Source of the DNA: Tausonia pullulans
Lineage: Eukaryota > Basidiomycota > Tremellomycetes > Cystofilobasidiales > Mrakiaceae
Reading direction: 5' to 3'
DNA length: 64,000 nucleotides
Assembly (NCBI GenBank): GCA_951802195.1
Contig: OX637624.1
Span: forward strand, 310,001-374,000
Part shown: in pieces, positions 43,911 through 54,879 of the stretch
Position numbering within the stretch: position 1 is the stretch's first letter
How the letters are laid out: each line of letters begins with the position of its first letter
The notes under the pieces: model-generated
Database searches by the model: none
Told to the model about the DNA's origin: nothing
What the model saw: only the letters and a program-made list of their open reading frames with translations
Position numbers and translations under genes: made by a program

Positions 43911-45608
43911 ATGGAGACCTACCAGCCAGCGTCCATATCTGCCCCAAGCCATACACCTAAAACCCTCTCGTCCTCCTGGGAAAGCGCGAAAGTCTCCTTC
44001 CAGGCCGTTTTCCCGGTCTCCGACTCGCAACCGAGCCAGTCGCTCTCGGCCTCAGCCGCATCCATAGAACCGCTCGTCGAGGACGCCGGTCGCTTGCTCA
44101 AGCGCGCACTCACTCGGCTCAAGGTTGTCCCCTGGGACGAGCATCGCAATCCCAAGGGAAAGGGACGGGAAATCTGGTTTCTTGAGGATGACGAGTCCTC
44201 CTTGGACGATGCGGCCAGATCGCGAACTGGCTCTCAGCATCGAGGTCTGTCCGCCTGTCTCCCCCTGTTCATTCAGCGTCTACCCCGACGATCCACCCAG
44301 GTTGAACCCTGCTCACACTTCCTACACCCTTGCTTGATATTCAAATCTCAGTTAAGCTCAACCGTATACCCTCTGCGTCTCATATGGCCGCGCATCCGTC
44401 CCTCGGAGGTTGCCCCTTTTCCGCCCGGGCGTTCCACCTGAAGTTTTCTCTTCCTCCATCCCGCCGGGATTTCCTCTGGGTTCCGGATATCCCTCACCCT
44501 GAATGGGGCATGCCCTTGTCCATTACAGAGCTTGAGCCACATGCTTACAGTGACGAAGACCTCCCTCGGTGGTACTTTGAACGGCCAGATGTCCAGCCTC
44601 TCCTGCTACACCGGACGACATCTCGCCATGGATGCGACGCAGAGGACTCGATAAAACCGCGGAAACAAAGAAAGACTAATGACGGTTTGATGGAGCTCTG
44701 GAAGGGCGAGTGGCATAAGATGGGCCGCTGCTTCTCGATTCTTCCTCCGGTGAGTGCGCCGGCTGGTATCTGTCCATCACGTTGCACTCGAACTCACGTG
44801 GTCCCGCCCCGACTATCAGCCCTACGAACATCATACACGGTTCTGGAACCTTCCTCCGCTTTCATCCATTTCCGAGACGGTGGGATCCGTTCGACCCTTC
44901 AAGGTCTACCCATTTCCGCTCTCGACGTCGCCGCCCTTGTGCTTCGCCTCCCTCCGCCCCGGCGACCGACGTGGGAAGTGGCTCATTCCAGTCCATGGGC
45001 CGGTGCTCTCCCTTCCAACCTCTCCTTCTTTGGCCGATGGTGAGGCCGTCTCGGACGCGATACTCTCCGAGAGCGTTAAATCGGTCGCAATTGTCCACGA
45101 CCGACTGTGTAAGCGCAAAAAGACTAGGGGGGACAAGGGCCCACAGCCGCCATCCGTTGGGTCCAACCGTCTTCCAGCCCCGCCAGCGACGATCCTGTGG
45201 ACTCCCCATCTACTTACCATATTCCGGGACATTCTGCTCAAGCTCCAATCCAGGGCGACGCTCGGCCCAGTCTCGTTCGTCTTGCATGCATCCACCATCC
45301 CACCACCGCCCTCCTCGTCCCCCTTGTCCTCCTCGTTTTGCTCTGCGGTACCTACATCACGTAAACTACCTCTCTTCTCTGCCATAGACCCCACCGGTGG
45401 CAGCGACGAAGAAGCATACACTTCACCTGTCGTTCTCGGCGACCATTGGCGAATCCACGTCGACCTGGCGTACGCCCTCCGGATCCGGTGGCTCCTCGGC
45501 GAGGTCCAGGTTCGCGTCGAGCGAGACTCGCCAACGCGGGTGAGGCCCCTGCTTGGAGCGAGGCTCGTCTTGGTGGACGATGAGGAGCGGGTGATCTGTT
45601 TGGCTTGA
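43911..45608 (+). CDS. Unrecognised conserved-looking protein
   Basis: No known family was recognised. At least three exons: 43911 to about 44245 (METYQPASISAPSHTP...; LVEDAGRLLKRALTRLKVVP, then acidic WFLEDDESSLDD), about 44350-44750 (FSLPPSRRDFLWVPDIPHPE, DLPRWYFERPDVQPLL, WKGEWHKMGRCFSILPP) and about 44840-45608 (RFWNLPPLSSI, KWLIPVHGPVLSLP, LGDHWRIHVDLAYALRIRWL). The end is VRPLLGARLVLVDDEERVIC plus two residues. Tryptophan-containing segments and regular hydrophobic spacing argue for a folded protein rather than a chance frame. No transmembrane segment or signal peptide is evident. Ser/Pro-rich linkers separate the blocks. Intron edges are approximate. Confidence 0.6.
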
Positions 45609-46372
45609 GGGAGAGGGAGCTGGAGCCAACTGTGGAAGGAAGGGAAGAAGAGCACGGGGTGGCGGGGGCTCAACGCGCCGAGCAAAGCATGCATAGTTTT
45701 GAAGGATGGCCTTTTTATTCATTTATTTACCTGTCTCGTTGTAATGGCTCCCGCTGGCTTTTATTGTTCGACACAGAGGTGTTTGCATCGGAGAGGAAGA
45801 ACGAGGATGGACTAGGTGCTAAACGTGGGAAAGTTCAACGTATCACCAAGGAACTAGGTGACGAGAGCCTAAGAGGCCGGGAGAAGGGTCTCTGAGTAGA
45901 GATGTCACAGAGAGAAGGAAAAAAAAGGAACTGAAAGGTGGAAGTGACGAGACAAACGGGAACACACGTGAGGAACGGCAAAGAGCGACAAGGGTGCAGA
46001 CAAGATCAAGTAAAGATGAAGAGCTGGATGGGAGAGGAGGAAACGAGACAAGACGAGCAACGACGAGACAAATGGGGAGAGAGAAGACGGACTAGAGAGT
46101 GTCGGATGGGACAGGACGAAAAAGAGATGAGACTGAACGATACAACACCTAAAGACAAGGTGAGGATGGGAGGAATCGGGCGACAAAGACGGCTATTTAA
46201 GAATTAAGGATTTATGAGAAGTGAAAAGGAGAAAGAGAAAGGAAGATAAGCATGAAAGCCTGAATGACAGGACAAGACACGAATGTTTGGCGCCCAAAAG
46301 AAGATAAGAGGGGAGAAGAGAGAGAGGAAGGAGTCACAAACTGAACAAGAGAAGAGAAGAACAGCAGACAGA
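45609..46372. other. Purine-rich convergent intergenic region
   Basis: About 760 bp between convergent genes. The plus strand is strongly A/G-rich (GACGAGACAA, GGAGAGAAG), i.e. C/T-rich in the sense of the Zn2Cys6 gene. It probably contains both 3' UTRs. Frames here are low-complexity. Confidence 0.5.
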
Positions 46373-49331
46373 TCACACGGCGCGCTTGCTGGCCCCTCCT
46401 CGCCGCGCGCCCCCCTTTTTCTTCACGATGGCCGCCTTCTTGCCGGCCTTGCCACCACGGCGACCGCCCGTCGACTTGCCGCCGAGACGGAACTCGCCGT
46501 CGTCATCATCTTGCTCCTCATACGATAAATCGCTGAGCTCCTCTTGGAGCTCTTCCTTGGGCTCGACTGTAGCAGCAACGGTCGTCCCAGTCCCCTGAGA
46601 GGACGTCGGTGCTTGGAGGAGCGGATTAGCACTCCGCGGCGAGGGAGGCGGCGGCGACCCCTCGTCTCCACCGGGCGCGTGGTGTGCCGGCGGAGGCGAG
46701 ATGGACTGCTTGAGCGGGGCAGAGGCAAGCGTCGGCGGCTCCTTCCAGCGAGTGGTGGCTTGAGAATCGGCCGGATGGAGCTGGTACATTTGCGGATGGT
46801 GCTGTGGTTGATGCAGGGAAGGCTGAGGCGGAGGATACGCATGAATGTGCGAATGCGAGTGCAAGGGATACGGCCGCTGCTGATGGTACTGGATCTCGGC
46901 CGGGTAGTGGAGAGGCGACGCAGCCGCGGGGACGCCATTAGGGTGCGGCCGGTACTGAGGGTACGGCTGGCTGTTCGGTACGTACGCTTGCTGGCGAGAG
47001 TCAGCATGCCACGAGGAGGCGGTAGAGTCTATCACGAGAGCCAACAACGGAGGACGTCAGAATAAACCACATGGGCGGGAAAAAGCGGAACCAGGGGAGA
47101 CGAAGACCACTTACGTCCAACTCCAAGCCCGAGCGGGGGTGCGAGCCGCTGGTCCTGATGCCTAGGAGGCCGTCCAATACCAACTCCTCCAGGTCCGACG
47201 CTATCACCCGTACCGGGACGAGCGGAAGAGGTCGTCGATGAGGGGGTATGCCCGCGGTGGGGATCGCTCGCATGGTCAACGTCCGAGCCGGAGCGATGGG
47301 ACGCCATTGCAGGAGTGCGAGCCTCCTCGGTGGGTGAGGTTGACCCGCCCGAGGAGAAGCCGGTGTAGTTGTTCGATATGCGGGTAGTCTCCGCTGCAAG
47401 GGTCAGAGAATGCGAGCATAGCACAGGGGAGTCAGCGCAGGCATAACGAAAAAAAGAAGACAAAGAGCCACGGGCTAACCCTTCAGACTCGAATCGATTT
47501 CGCCAGCCTCTGCCTGATCCTCGTTCTCGCGTTTCCTCCTAGCTCCCGTCCCCCGCTTGGGTTTCCTGCCCGAGTCGACACAGGCTTCGGCGTATTGGGG
47601 GCCTCGGCGAGTGCAACGCTTGCAAGGCCGCTGGTCATCGCACGGTTTGTGAAGTTTCTGGCAAGACGTACAAGCGTTCTTGACCTGGTAGCGAACTCGC
47701 CGACGAGATGGGTCCTCGTCGGTCGCGGAGGACGCACGAGAATTACGCCGCTGGGAGGATGAAGGGCGAGAGGACGAGGCCGAGGAGGGGGGGACATGGG
47801 CGCTCGAGTGAGGGGTGGTCCGAAGCGGGCCGGCGAAGGAGGTTGCACGCGACTGTTGCTGATGGAGAAGCCCTTCCTCTGGCTGAGCCCAATCACCACC
47901 CACGGAGGCGAGCCAGGCAGAGGCACCTGCAGGTGCAGGGGGAGCACGTGAGTCATCTCGCCAGACCTCATTCCCTTCTTTGATGTGCGGCACGCCACTG
48001 AGGTGGTCGTCCGAGAAGACGCCTGACGAGCCCGAGAGAGGGGGTGAGCCCGAGGCAGGTACCGGCTGGTTTTGAGGCAGCTGGTAAGCATAGTGACGCT
48101 GGTGCTGCGAGAAGGTGCTCGGCGAGATGGTAAGCGGGGTGTGCTGAGGGTGAGCGTGCTGAGCCGAGGGCGGCAGAGGAGGAGGCGCCGAGTGGATGTA
48201 GGACGGCGGCTGGTGATGGGGGTGGTAGTAAGGGGCACTCCCGCCGTGAGGAGTGTAGGGCGAGTGCCGCTGCAGCTGATGATCTCCATCAACGGGAGCA
48301 GCTTCCCACCGAGGCGCTGTCCCGTATGCCCCGCTGCCGCCATACTCCGTTGACGGGGGCGGATGGTATACGGCCGCACCAGAAGGGGCCGTGGAAGGCC
48401 GACCCGCATGGTGAGGGTGGGCGTGCGATGGGGGGTATGATGACACGGGACCTGAGGAGGTGGAAGAATAGTCGCCCACCGTGGGAGCGGGACGGAGGTA
48501 CATCTGCCGTTGCTGATGTGAAGACGGCGGAGGAAGAGGCCGCTGTGGGAAGGAGGACGCGTTGAAGTCCGGTGCAACGCAATAGGTCCTGGTATGCTGT
48601 TGCTGGAGCTGCTGGCGGTGAAGGTCGTGGGCGTATGAGCTGGAGGCCGGCTGACCAACGGATTGACGAGGAGGATAGGCCACGGGCCTAACTGGCGGCT
48701 GCTGCTGCTGGAGATGAGCGGAGTAGGTGGCCGCGGAAGAGACCGTCGTCGAGGGCGATGGGAAGGTCGCCGGGTTGTCAGGAAGGTGGCCTGATGCGCC
48801 AGATGACGCGGTCGCCAGCGAGGGCTCAAGGGAGTACGAGCGAGGGTCGTAACCGAGGCTCGTCAGGCCTGCACTCGAGGGCGTGTCGAGGGTCGTTGCT
48901 GGCGAGTCGGCCGAGGAGGCAGACGTTGAAGACGGAGCGCGGGCGAGCACAGCGGGGGCGAGCACGGGAGGCTGCTGCTGAAATGTTGTTGTCACTGTCG
49001 GCTGCTGGGAGGGACGCGGCGGCGGGTAGGGCTGGGTATGGTGCTGATGCTGTGGTTGTTGGTGGTAGGGGCTGCTGAACGGCGGGGCGGAGACGAAAGA
49101 CGGGGCGTAGGAAGGCACGTGGTCCGGAGGGAGGTTGTAGGAAGGTCTGGGGTCGGTCTTCCAGGAGGAGGACGACGATGAGGAAGGCACCTCCCCGCCG
49201 CCGCCCACGAGTTGGAAGGTCGCTGTTCCCCCGGCGGCTTGAGAGGGGTTCAGGGGTACCCGAGAGGGGTCGACGCCGTGGTCCGATCCGAGACCAGACG
49301 CAAGGGAGGACGACGAGCGCTGGGCGGACAT
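46373..49331 (-). CDS. Zn2Cys6 transcription factor with long Gln/Pro/His-rich N-terminal region
   Basis: Nuclear DNA-binding regulator. The first exon encodes ~618 residues starting MSAQRSSSSLASGLGSDHG, mostly Gln, Pro, His and Ser runs. Its last part holds the cluster: a basic lead RRRVRYQVKNACTSCQ, then cysteines spaced C-x2-C-x6-C-x5-C-x2-C-x10-C, ending ACVDSGRKPKRGTGARRKRE. The ACTSCQKxxxxCDxxRPCxRC pattern and following basic stretch resemble the Ert1/AcuK-like fungal subgroup, but target genes cannot be deduced. Downstream exons (about 47100-47395 and 46373-47040) are disordered, with acidic EELQEELSDLSYEEQDDDDG and a very basic Lys/Arg/Gly end (GGRRGGKAGKKAAIVKKKGG). The zinc cluster sits in the middle of the protein, not at the N-terminus as is usual. 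Confidence 0.85.
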
Positions 49332-51262
49332 GACGGTCGGCGGCGGAGCAGCAAACGGGGCGGAGAGGGCTTTAGAGCAAAATAAGACGCAGGTGTGGTG
49401 GGAGGCAAGGCGAGGATTGAGGCGAGGCGAGGGGCTGACAAGGCCAGGCTAGAGGGCGGCGGCGGAAGGCGTCGGCGGCGAGCGAAGAAGAGACACAACA
49501 AGGCAAGGTAAGGGGGCGTCTGCGTGGGAGTCTCGCTGTTTGTGTGGAAGTGAGGAGCGCGTCAACGGAAGCTGACCTTGGTCCGTTCGTTCGAGGGCTT
49601 GTCTGTTTTCACGAAAAAGGGGGGTCGGACGTCGGGGTGTGACCGCTGAAACGAGAGCGAGCGAAAGAGACGGGGGGAGGTTGGAACAGTTCTCCTCTCT
49701 TCTAACGAGGGAGCGCGATGAGGGGGGAGGAAAGGAGAAGAGAAGGGGAGGACGAGGAAGGGTGGAGGAACAATCGACTCGACACGCGGGAAGAGCGGCC
49801 GCTGACGAAAGATGCTCCAAGGTTTATCAGTGCCTCGAGGAGAGGACGTCGTTTCCACGTGGGTCAATCAAAAGGGCAGGGGCCACGCTCCGCCAGCCCC
49901 GAGCCCGTGTCAAGATCTATTCCTCCCCACGACAAGTGCGTCGTGGGTCGGCGATCGACTCAAACCTTGCGGACACCCTGGAACACTTGCCAAAAGCAGT
50001 CAGGGGCAGGGACACCCAGCGCGTCTGCGTAGTAGCGCGCACAAGTGTGACAGCAAGAAGGGCTGTGAGGTCAAAGTCGCGCGTATGCTCGCGGCGACGG
50101 CACCAGCTGGAAAGGGGGAGATAGAAAAGAGGAGGAACAGAGGGAGAAAAAGAGAAGAGTAGAGGATTGCGCCAGAGGACCGCAAAACAAGCGCATTAGG
50201 CGAAGCTCCCGTCCAGTCAGTGTGGCGGACTGGTAGCCTCGTGGCGGCGGCACGGCTCGGCGAAACGAGATGAGAGGGGCTGGATTGGAGGGGCGCTTGA
50301 CAGTCTGCTGAAATTGCAGGGTCAGCCGCGGGGCGCGCACGCCGGTCGAGCCGGTTCGAAGCGACACCCACCGTACCCCCCCACCTGACCTTCCCTAGCC
50401 CGCCCAGTCGCAATGCCGAGAGTATAGAGAAGAATTGAGGGGATGTGGAGAAGAGAGAAGCAATGATGACAAGCCAAGAGCTTTGTTTGAGATCAAGACA
50501 TAATCTGTTGCCGAACCCCGCCAAGTTGGCCATGAGATGAGGGAAGACCAGCCATGGACATCTTGCCTGGGGTCTAAATCTCCCTTCCCTCAACCTCCAG
50601 CAGCTTCCAAAGCTGCTTAGCTCGCCTCGAGAAGAAGCGAGGGAGGGAGAGAGTTGGTCCAACGGCCAGTCCGACGGAGGAGCTATACGCCTCAATGCAA
50701 AGGGAGATGACGATTTAGGCATATGAGAAGACAAGAGACAGGTGATCTCTGACCGGTCAGGCAGTGAAAACCTGCAAAAGAGAAGCAGATGAGGGGGGGA
50801 TGAACGCGAATAGCGTCAGTTATGCGGCGCTGGCAAATTAAATGAGCTCGAGCCGGGCCGCCGGAACGCATTTGGCCGACGGAAGGTTGGCGGGGGAGAA
50901 GCCCGGACGGAGCGAGAGAAGAGGAGCAAAGAGGAGACAGCTGGGGCACCAGCTGGCCGATGTATTCCTCTTGGCTGCAGCCCTTGTCTGTGGCCTTGGA
51001 TTTGGACCTCTTCCTGCTCTGTGAGGTAAATGTTAGATGTTGTCATAGCCAAGCGCCACAAGGATCAGTCTTTCGAGCCAGGGTCGCGAGCGCGCGCGCT
51101 GCTACCGTCTTCGAATTCGCCGACAGCCAGGCAACTCCTCAGTCCCGGCCTATCTTAGCCGCGCCAACGTCGTCACTCCGAGCAGGGAAGTTAGTTGACA
51201 TCATCCCGTCTTCCGTGTGGGCAGGCTGACAGAGTTACTTATTGATGACGACGATCAACCCC
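49332..51262. other. Long upstream region of the Zn2Cys6 gene; mostly non-coding
   Basis: About 1.9 kb. The first ~500 bp are G/A-rich on the plus strand (C/T-rich in the Zn2Cys6 sense), as expected for a long 5' UTR and promoter. A possible minus-strand exon (SRKRSKSKATDKGCSQEEYI, about 50930-51010, after a CTCACAG acceptor) lies in the distal part but was not tied to a gene. No repeat was recognised. Confidence 0.4.
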
Positions 51263-51707
51263 TCACCCGCTTCGAATCGACGGACCAGCCTCCCAGACAA
51301 ACGGGGCTGAAGAACGGGGCTGACCTTCAACCAAAGCCTTGGCTTTCGAGAGCGTTGAGAGCGCGCAGTAGAAGATATTGCTAGTGAGAAGTGAACCGAA
51401 AGAATGAGACTCACAAACGACGCATGGGTGACGAGGGCGGAAGCTGAGACAGCTGGAACGGGCTGAGGAGAAAGTCAGAGCATCGCGCTCGTCTCCTCTG
51501 ATATGGCCTGTTTCCTAATCGAACTCCAGAAGGACGAGTCGACGAAGGCCGAAGACAAGACTGATAACGCCAGTTGGGACCGTGGGGGAGCAAGAGGAAG
51601 ATAGGTGACGACAGCGACGAAGCCGCGGCCCGCCGGGTGCTCGCAGCTGTTGGTTGGATGAAAGCACCCGCTCGTCTGGTGGCTTCAGGGTCATGTAGCT
51701 CATCCAT
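51263..51707 (-). CDS. Possible small spliced gene, unrecognised
   Basis: Minus strand: MDELHDPEATRRA, then a donor (GTGCTT) and acceptor (TTATCAG) joining to VLSSAFVDSSFWSSIRKQAI and SEETSAML. Further on, VSASALVTHASF with a GTGAGT donor, and a terminal piece APFVWEAGPSIRSG with a stop at 51263-51265. The central joins are ambiguous (at least two splice choices give different but open frames), so the product cannot be stated. Composition and splice sites favour a real gene of roughly 100-130 residues over chance. It might extend downstream toward 50.9 kb if the terminal exon is spliced again. Confidence 0.35.
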
Positions 51708-52465
51708 CAGTCCGCATATCGTACGCTGCTCGCGCTGGTGGGTGGATGTTCGATAGGAACTTCACTCTTCCTCCCCAGCGAGCAAAAGCCTCCACTTTCG
51801 GGCAGGGTGGGCTCAAGCCTCGGTCATACCACCTACCCTCTCTTTGGAGGCCCTTGCCCGTTGCTTCCGAGAACTCCCTCCCCCCCGGGGGATAGAAAGG
51901 TGGGAAACCGGACGAACGGAGCGACCGATCGACGAGGAATGACCCTCTCTTCCGGATATGATGGCACTGCACCTGACGGCCGGGCCAGGATGGCTGGCGT
52001 GTGTGTTCCTCCCAGATGTTACCTCCTTTGAGCGACTATTGATCATGGGTCAACAACACTTGTCGTGGCACAAGAGCGAACAATGTTGGGCCGACATGGC
52101 CTGGGCTCTTCATTAAATTAAAATTAATTTGGCGGAGAACTCTTTGAGTTGGTCGTTATTCGCGTGAGGGATGCAGCAGAGTTCGCGCGCGCAGACCCGC
52201 ATGTCAGCGTTAGCGCAAAGTGCTCTCCTGCTCGATCTTCCTGAAAGGCGTTGACAGTAGATCAAGGGTGGGCCCTTATGCGTCATTTGTGACGGTGCGC
52301 CATAGAGCTAGGTATGAAGGAGAGATAAAAGAGATAGAGGCGCTGCGGCAAAGAGGAAGCGGAGCTAGCTGACACGGATACTCGGCAAGTCCGTGTCGTC
52401 GGTCTTACAATACAAAGCAAGGAGAGAGGAGAAAACGGAGCACCGAGGAGGGCTTCAGGGCGCGG
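51708..52465. other. Intergenic region
   Basis: About 760 bp with an A/T-only stretch at about 52115-52131 (ttaaattaaaattaattt), unusual in this GC-rich setting. No exon was found. Confidence 0.45.
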
Positions 52466-53983
52466 TTAGTCCTGCTTCCCAGCCAGCTTCTCGTACCCAG
52501 ACGGCGTCCGAGATCCTACGTTTGGCCAGCCGAACCAGCCGCCACCAGGCGAGCGCGGCCCCGCCCTTTCCGCCCTAACAACACGCTCGTCGTCATCATC
52601 GCCGGCGGCGTCCTCCCTCCGAATCTCCTCGTAACCACTCCGGCTCAGAGGGCTGTCCCGGCCAGAGCTCTGAGGGCTCTCGAGCGCGGCAAGCTCAGCC
52701 TTGAGCTGGGCGCGCCGGCGCCGGACCTCGGCGGTGGTCATGTTGGTGGGAGCGCGTGCGGTAGATGTCGAGCTGAAGGGGATTGGTGGGATATGCTGGC
52801 TCGAGCTAGTTTCAGCGAGCGGAGAGCCGACGTCGCTGTCTTGCGAGACGGAACGCGGCCTTGAGCCGCTGGGAGTTGACGACTCCGTGGCCGCAAGGTG
52901 GGCCCGGCTGGCTGCCATGGCCAGAGGACGATACGTGGCGAGGAGGGAGGAGGCGAACTCAAAGGCCTTGGCGGCCCCGGAAGAGGGGTCCTGATGAGAC
53001 GACGATGCTGAGGTGGCCGGGGCCGAGTGGGTAGAATGGAGAGATGGCGGAATGGGAACGTGCGGGGCGTCTTGCTCAAAGAAGCCTGCGAGCTGTTGAG
53101 CAGCAGGAACATCGCCAGAGGACTGAGACGGCGTGGTGCTCGTCGCCAAAGCGTCCGGTGGTGGCGGAATGAAGGCAGCGAGCTGCCGGGAGAGGGTGGG
53201 GCAAATGAGACAAAACAGGCGCATCAGGTAAGGTTCTAGATATGACCATAAGGGGCTGGACCACCGGCAAGGCGCACGCACGTTGAGACGCTCGCGTGCC
53301 TGGCCCCATGCCCAGACGAACGCTCGCTGGACCCAGCCGGAAAGGAGGTAGCGGACATCGCCGAGGACGGCGTCGACGTCGCGCTCGTGGTCGACGAAGA
53401 AGGGGGCGAGATAAGAGCGATAGATGGAAGTGGAGCCCTGTAAGTGCCCGGAAGATGTGTGGATGTCCTTGGTCAGTTAGACATTCTGTCCGTCTGAAGC
53501 AGGATCAGATCAGACGGTAAGCGGGCGGGGCGCTAAGGGAACCTCGGGGAGGGACTCCAGACATCACCCGTCGGGGCGGCCCTCCCCAGCCCCGTAGCAT
53601 GCAATGCAACCTGAGAACGGAACGGCGTTCAAGACTCACCTCTGTCTGGGGAGCGACCAACCAGAGGACGACCGCGAGTCGAATCTCCTGATAGAACGGC
53701 ACCCACACGAGCACCCAGCCGACGAGACCCTCAATGCCAATGGCCGCGCCGATGACGCACCAGTAAACGAGCCACCGCTCGAGCTGGTGGACGTCATTGG
53801 TCGAGATAGACTTGTAGGTCGCGTAGGATGGATACAAGAGCGACACCGCGTTGCTGTTAGGTGATTGTTGGGCGGGGCGAGGTATCAGTGGAGATAGCTG
53901 CGAGCGAGCGCAACGACCACGACTGATAAATGGACAGGCGGCGCTTACCTTGCTGAGCTTGAAAGAAGGCCAAGAAGACCCAT
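52466..53983 (-). CDS. REEP/Yop1 family (TB2/DP1/HVA22) ER membrane-shaping protein
   Basis: Hairpin-type membrane protein of the ER that bends tubules. Starts MGLLGLLSSSA, spliced (GTAAGC...AACAG) to NAVSLLYPSYATYKSI, then the family core: QLERWLVYWCVIG, GWVLVWVPFYQEIRLAVVLW, LVAPQTEGSTSIYRSYLAPF. Hydrophobic segments pair as in DP1 hairpins. An amphipathic-type helix follows (RYLLSGWVQRAFVWAWGQAR), then a long Ser/Pro/Ala-rich tail (over 200 residues) with phospho-type Ser clusters, ending SRTPSGYEKLAGKQD. That tail is much longer than in yeast Yop1 (about 180 residues total), and is closer to longer HVA22/REEP forms. Five exons; stop at 52466-52468. Confidence 0.88.
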
Positions 53984-54344
53984 GATGTCGAAACGAGACG
54001 ATGGAGATTATGTCGACGTGTTCCGGACGGGAAGTGGTTGGTTGAGGAAAGGCAGAGACGTGGAGCTGGTCGTCGTCTTTGTCAAGGTCAAGTGAGACGT
54101 CGGAAGCGGGCGAGGACGGGGAGGGGGGGGGGGGGGGGGGGGGGGGGCAGGAAGCGAGCCGCTAGCCCTCTCCCTTCTCCCGCAGTTGATGACCCTTCAG
54201 CTTCTTTGGCTCGCAGTCGTGGAGACGCCATCGAACGGGTCTCTGCGAAGCGAAGGTGGTGCTGCACAGTTCAGCAGAAAGGACTAGAACCAACCCTTGA
54301 GAATAGGAGACTTGTCTTACAGTGATCAGTGGAAGGGCGCAGTC
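53984..54344. promoter_or_regulatory. Upstream region of the REEP-family gene with 25-G run
   Basis: Contains an uninterrupted run of 25 G at 54123-54147, about 140 bp upstream of the start codon (a C-run on the gene's sense strand). Otherwise no clear signal. It ends at the interspersed repeat. Confidence 0.5.
54123..54147 (+). repeat. Poly-G run (25 G)
   Basis: Homopolymer run within a GA-rich context; G-quadruplex-capable and length-unstable. The exact count may be a sequencing estimate. Confidence 0.9.
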
Positions 54345-54879
54345 TGTTGAGGTCCGGGCGGGCGCACCTGCCCCCTCTCTCTGCCTGCTCTCTCACCCCG
54401 CCGCCTCCCATCCCGTCGATTCTGGCGACCCTGTGGAATTCGGCTGCCTGCCCTGTTCACCTCTGACCACGTCCGTCCCTCTTCCTTGGGCCTCCTTGCT
54501 CCTGGATTGGGCCCTTGTTGACCCCTCTCCTCTCGCCTCCTTTCTCTTTCCCTTCCGTTTCCCTCCCACCCACAGACTCTGCAGGATTCATTTCTATAGA
54601 GACACAACTGGTCTTGCTAGTTTACACTAGCCACATCATTTCAAGCGAGACGATGATGCTCCACCCACGCCCCTTCACGGAGGACATGCGGAGCAGGCGC
54701 CTTCCCTCGGGAAGAGCCCTTCGTCGATGAAGTGGACCGAGACCCGATGCCCCTCGCTTGTCGAGGTTGGCGGACGGCCGAGGTCGGGGTTGTGGGACGC
54801 ATCTGATCGCTTTCTTCCCTTCCTTGAGTGCTCCTCCTGCCTTGCCCACTGGGCGAGGCGGTAGGGTAACAAAGGAACA
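54345..54879 (+). repeat. ~535-bp interspersed repeat, copy 2 (solo-LTR-like)
   Basis: Plus-strand copy of the unit at 41274-41808. Starts TGTTGAGGTCCGGGCG and ends GTAACAAAGGAACA. Apart from a few bases near the end the copies look the same over the whole length. Flanking sequence does not match between copies, and the five bases on either side (CAGTC, CCTGT) are not a direct duplication. It is probably a solo LTR of an unseen family. Confidence 0.75.

Noticed and set aside
47483-48829. 448-residue frame overlapping the Zn2Cys6 exon
   Set aside because: Arg/Pro/Ser-rich shadow in another frame of the same strand; the zinc-cluster frame is clearly the real one.
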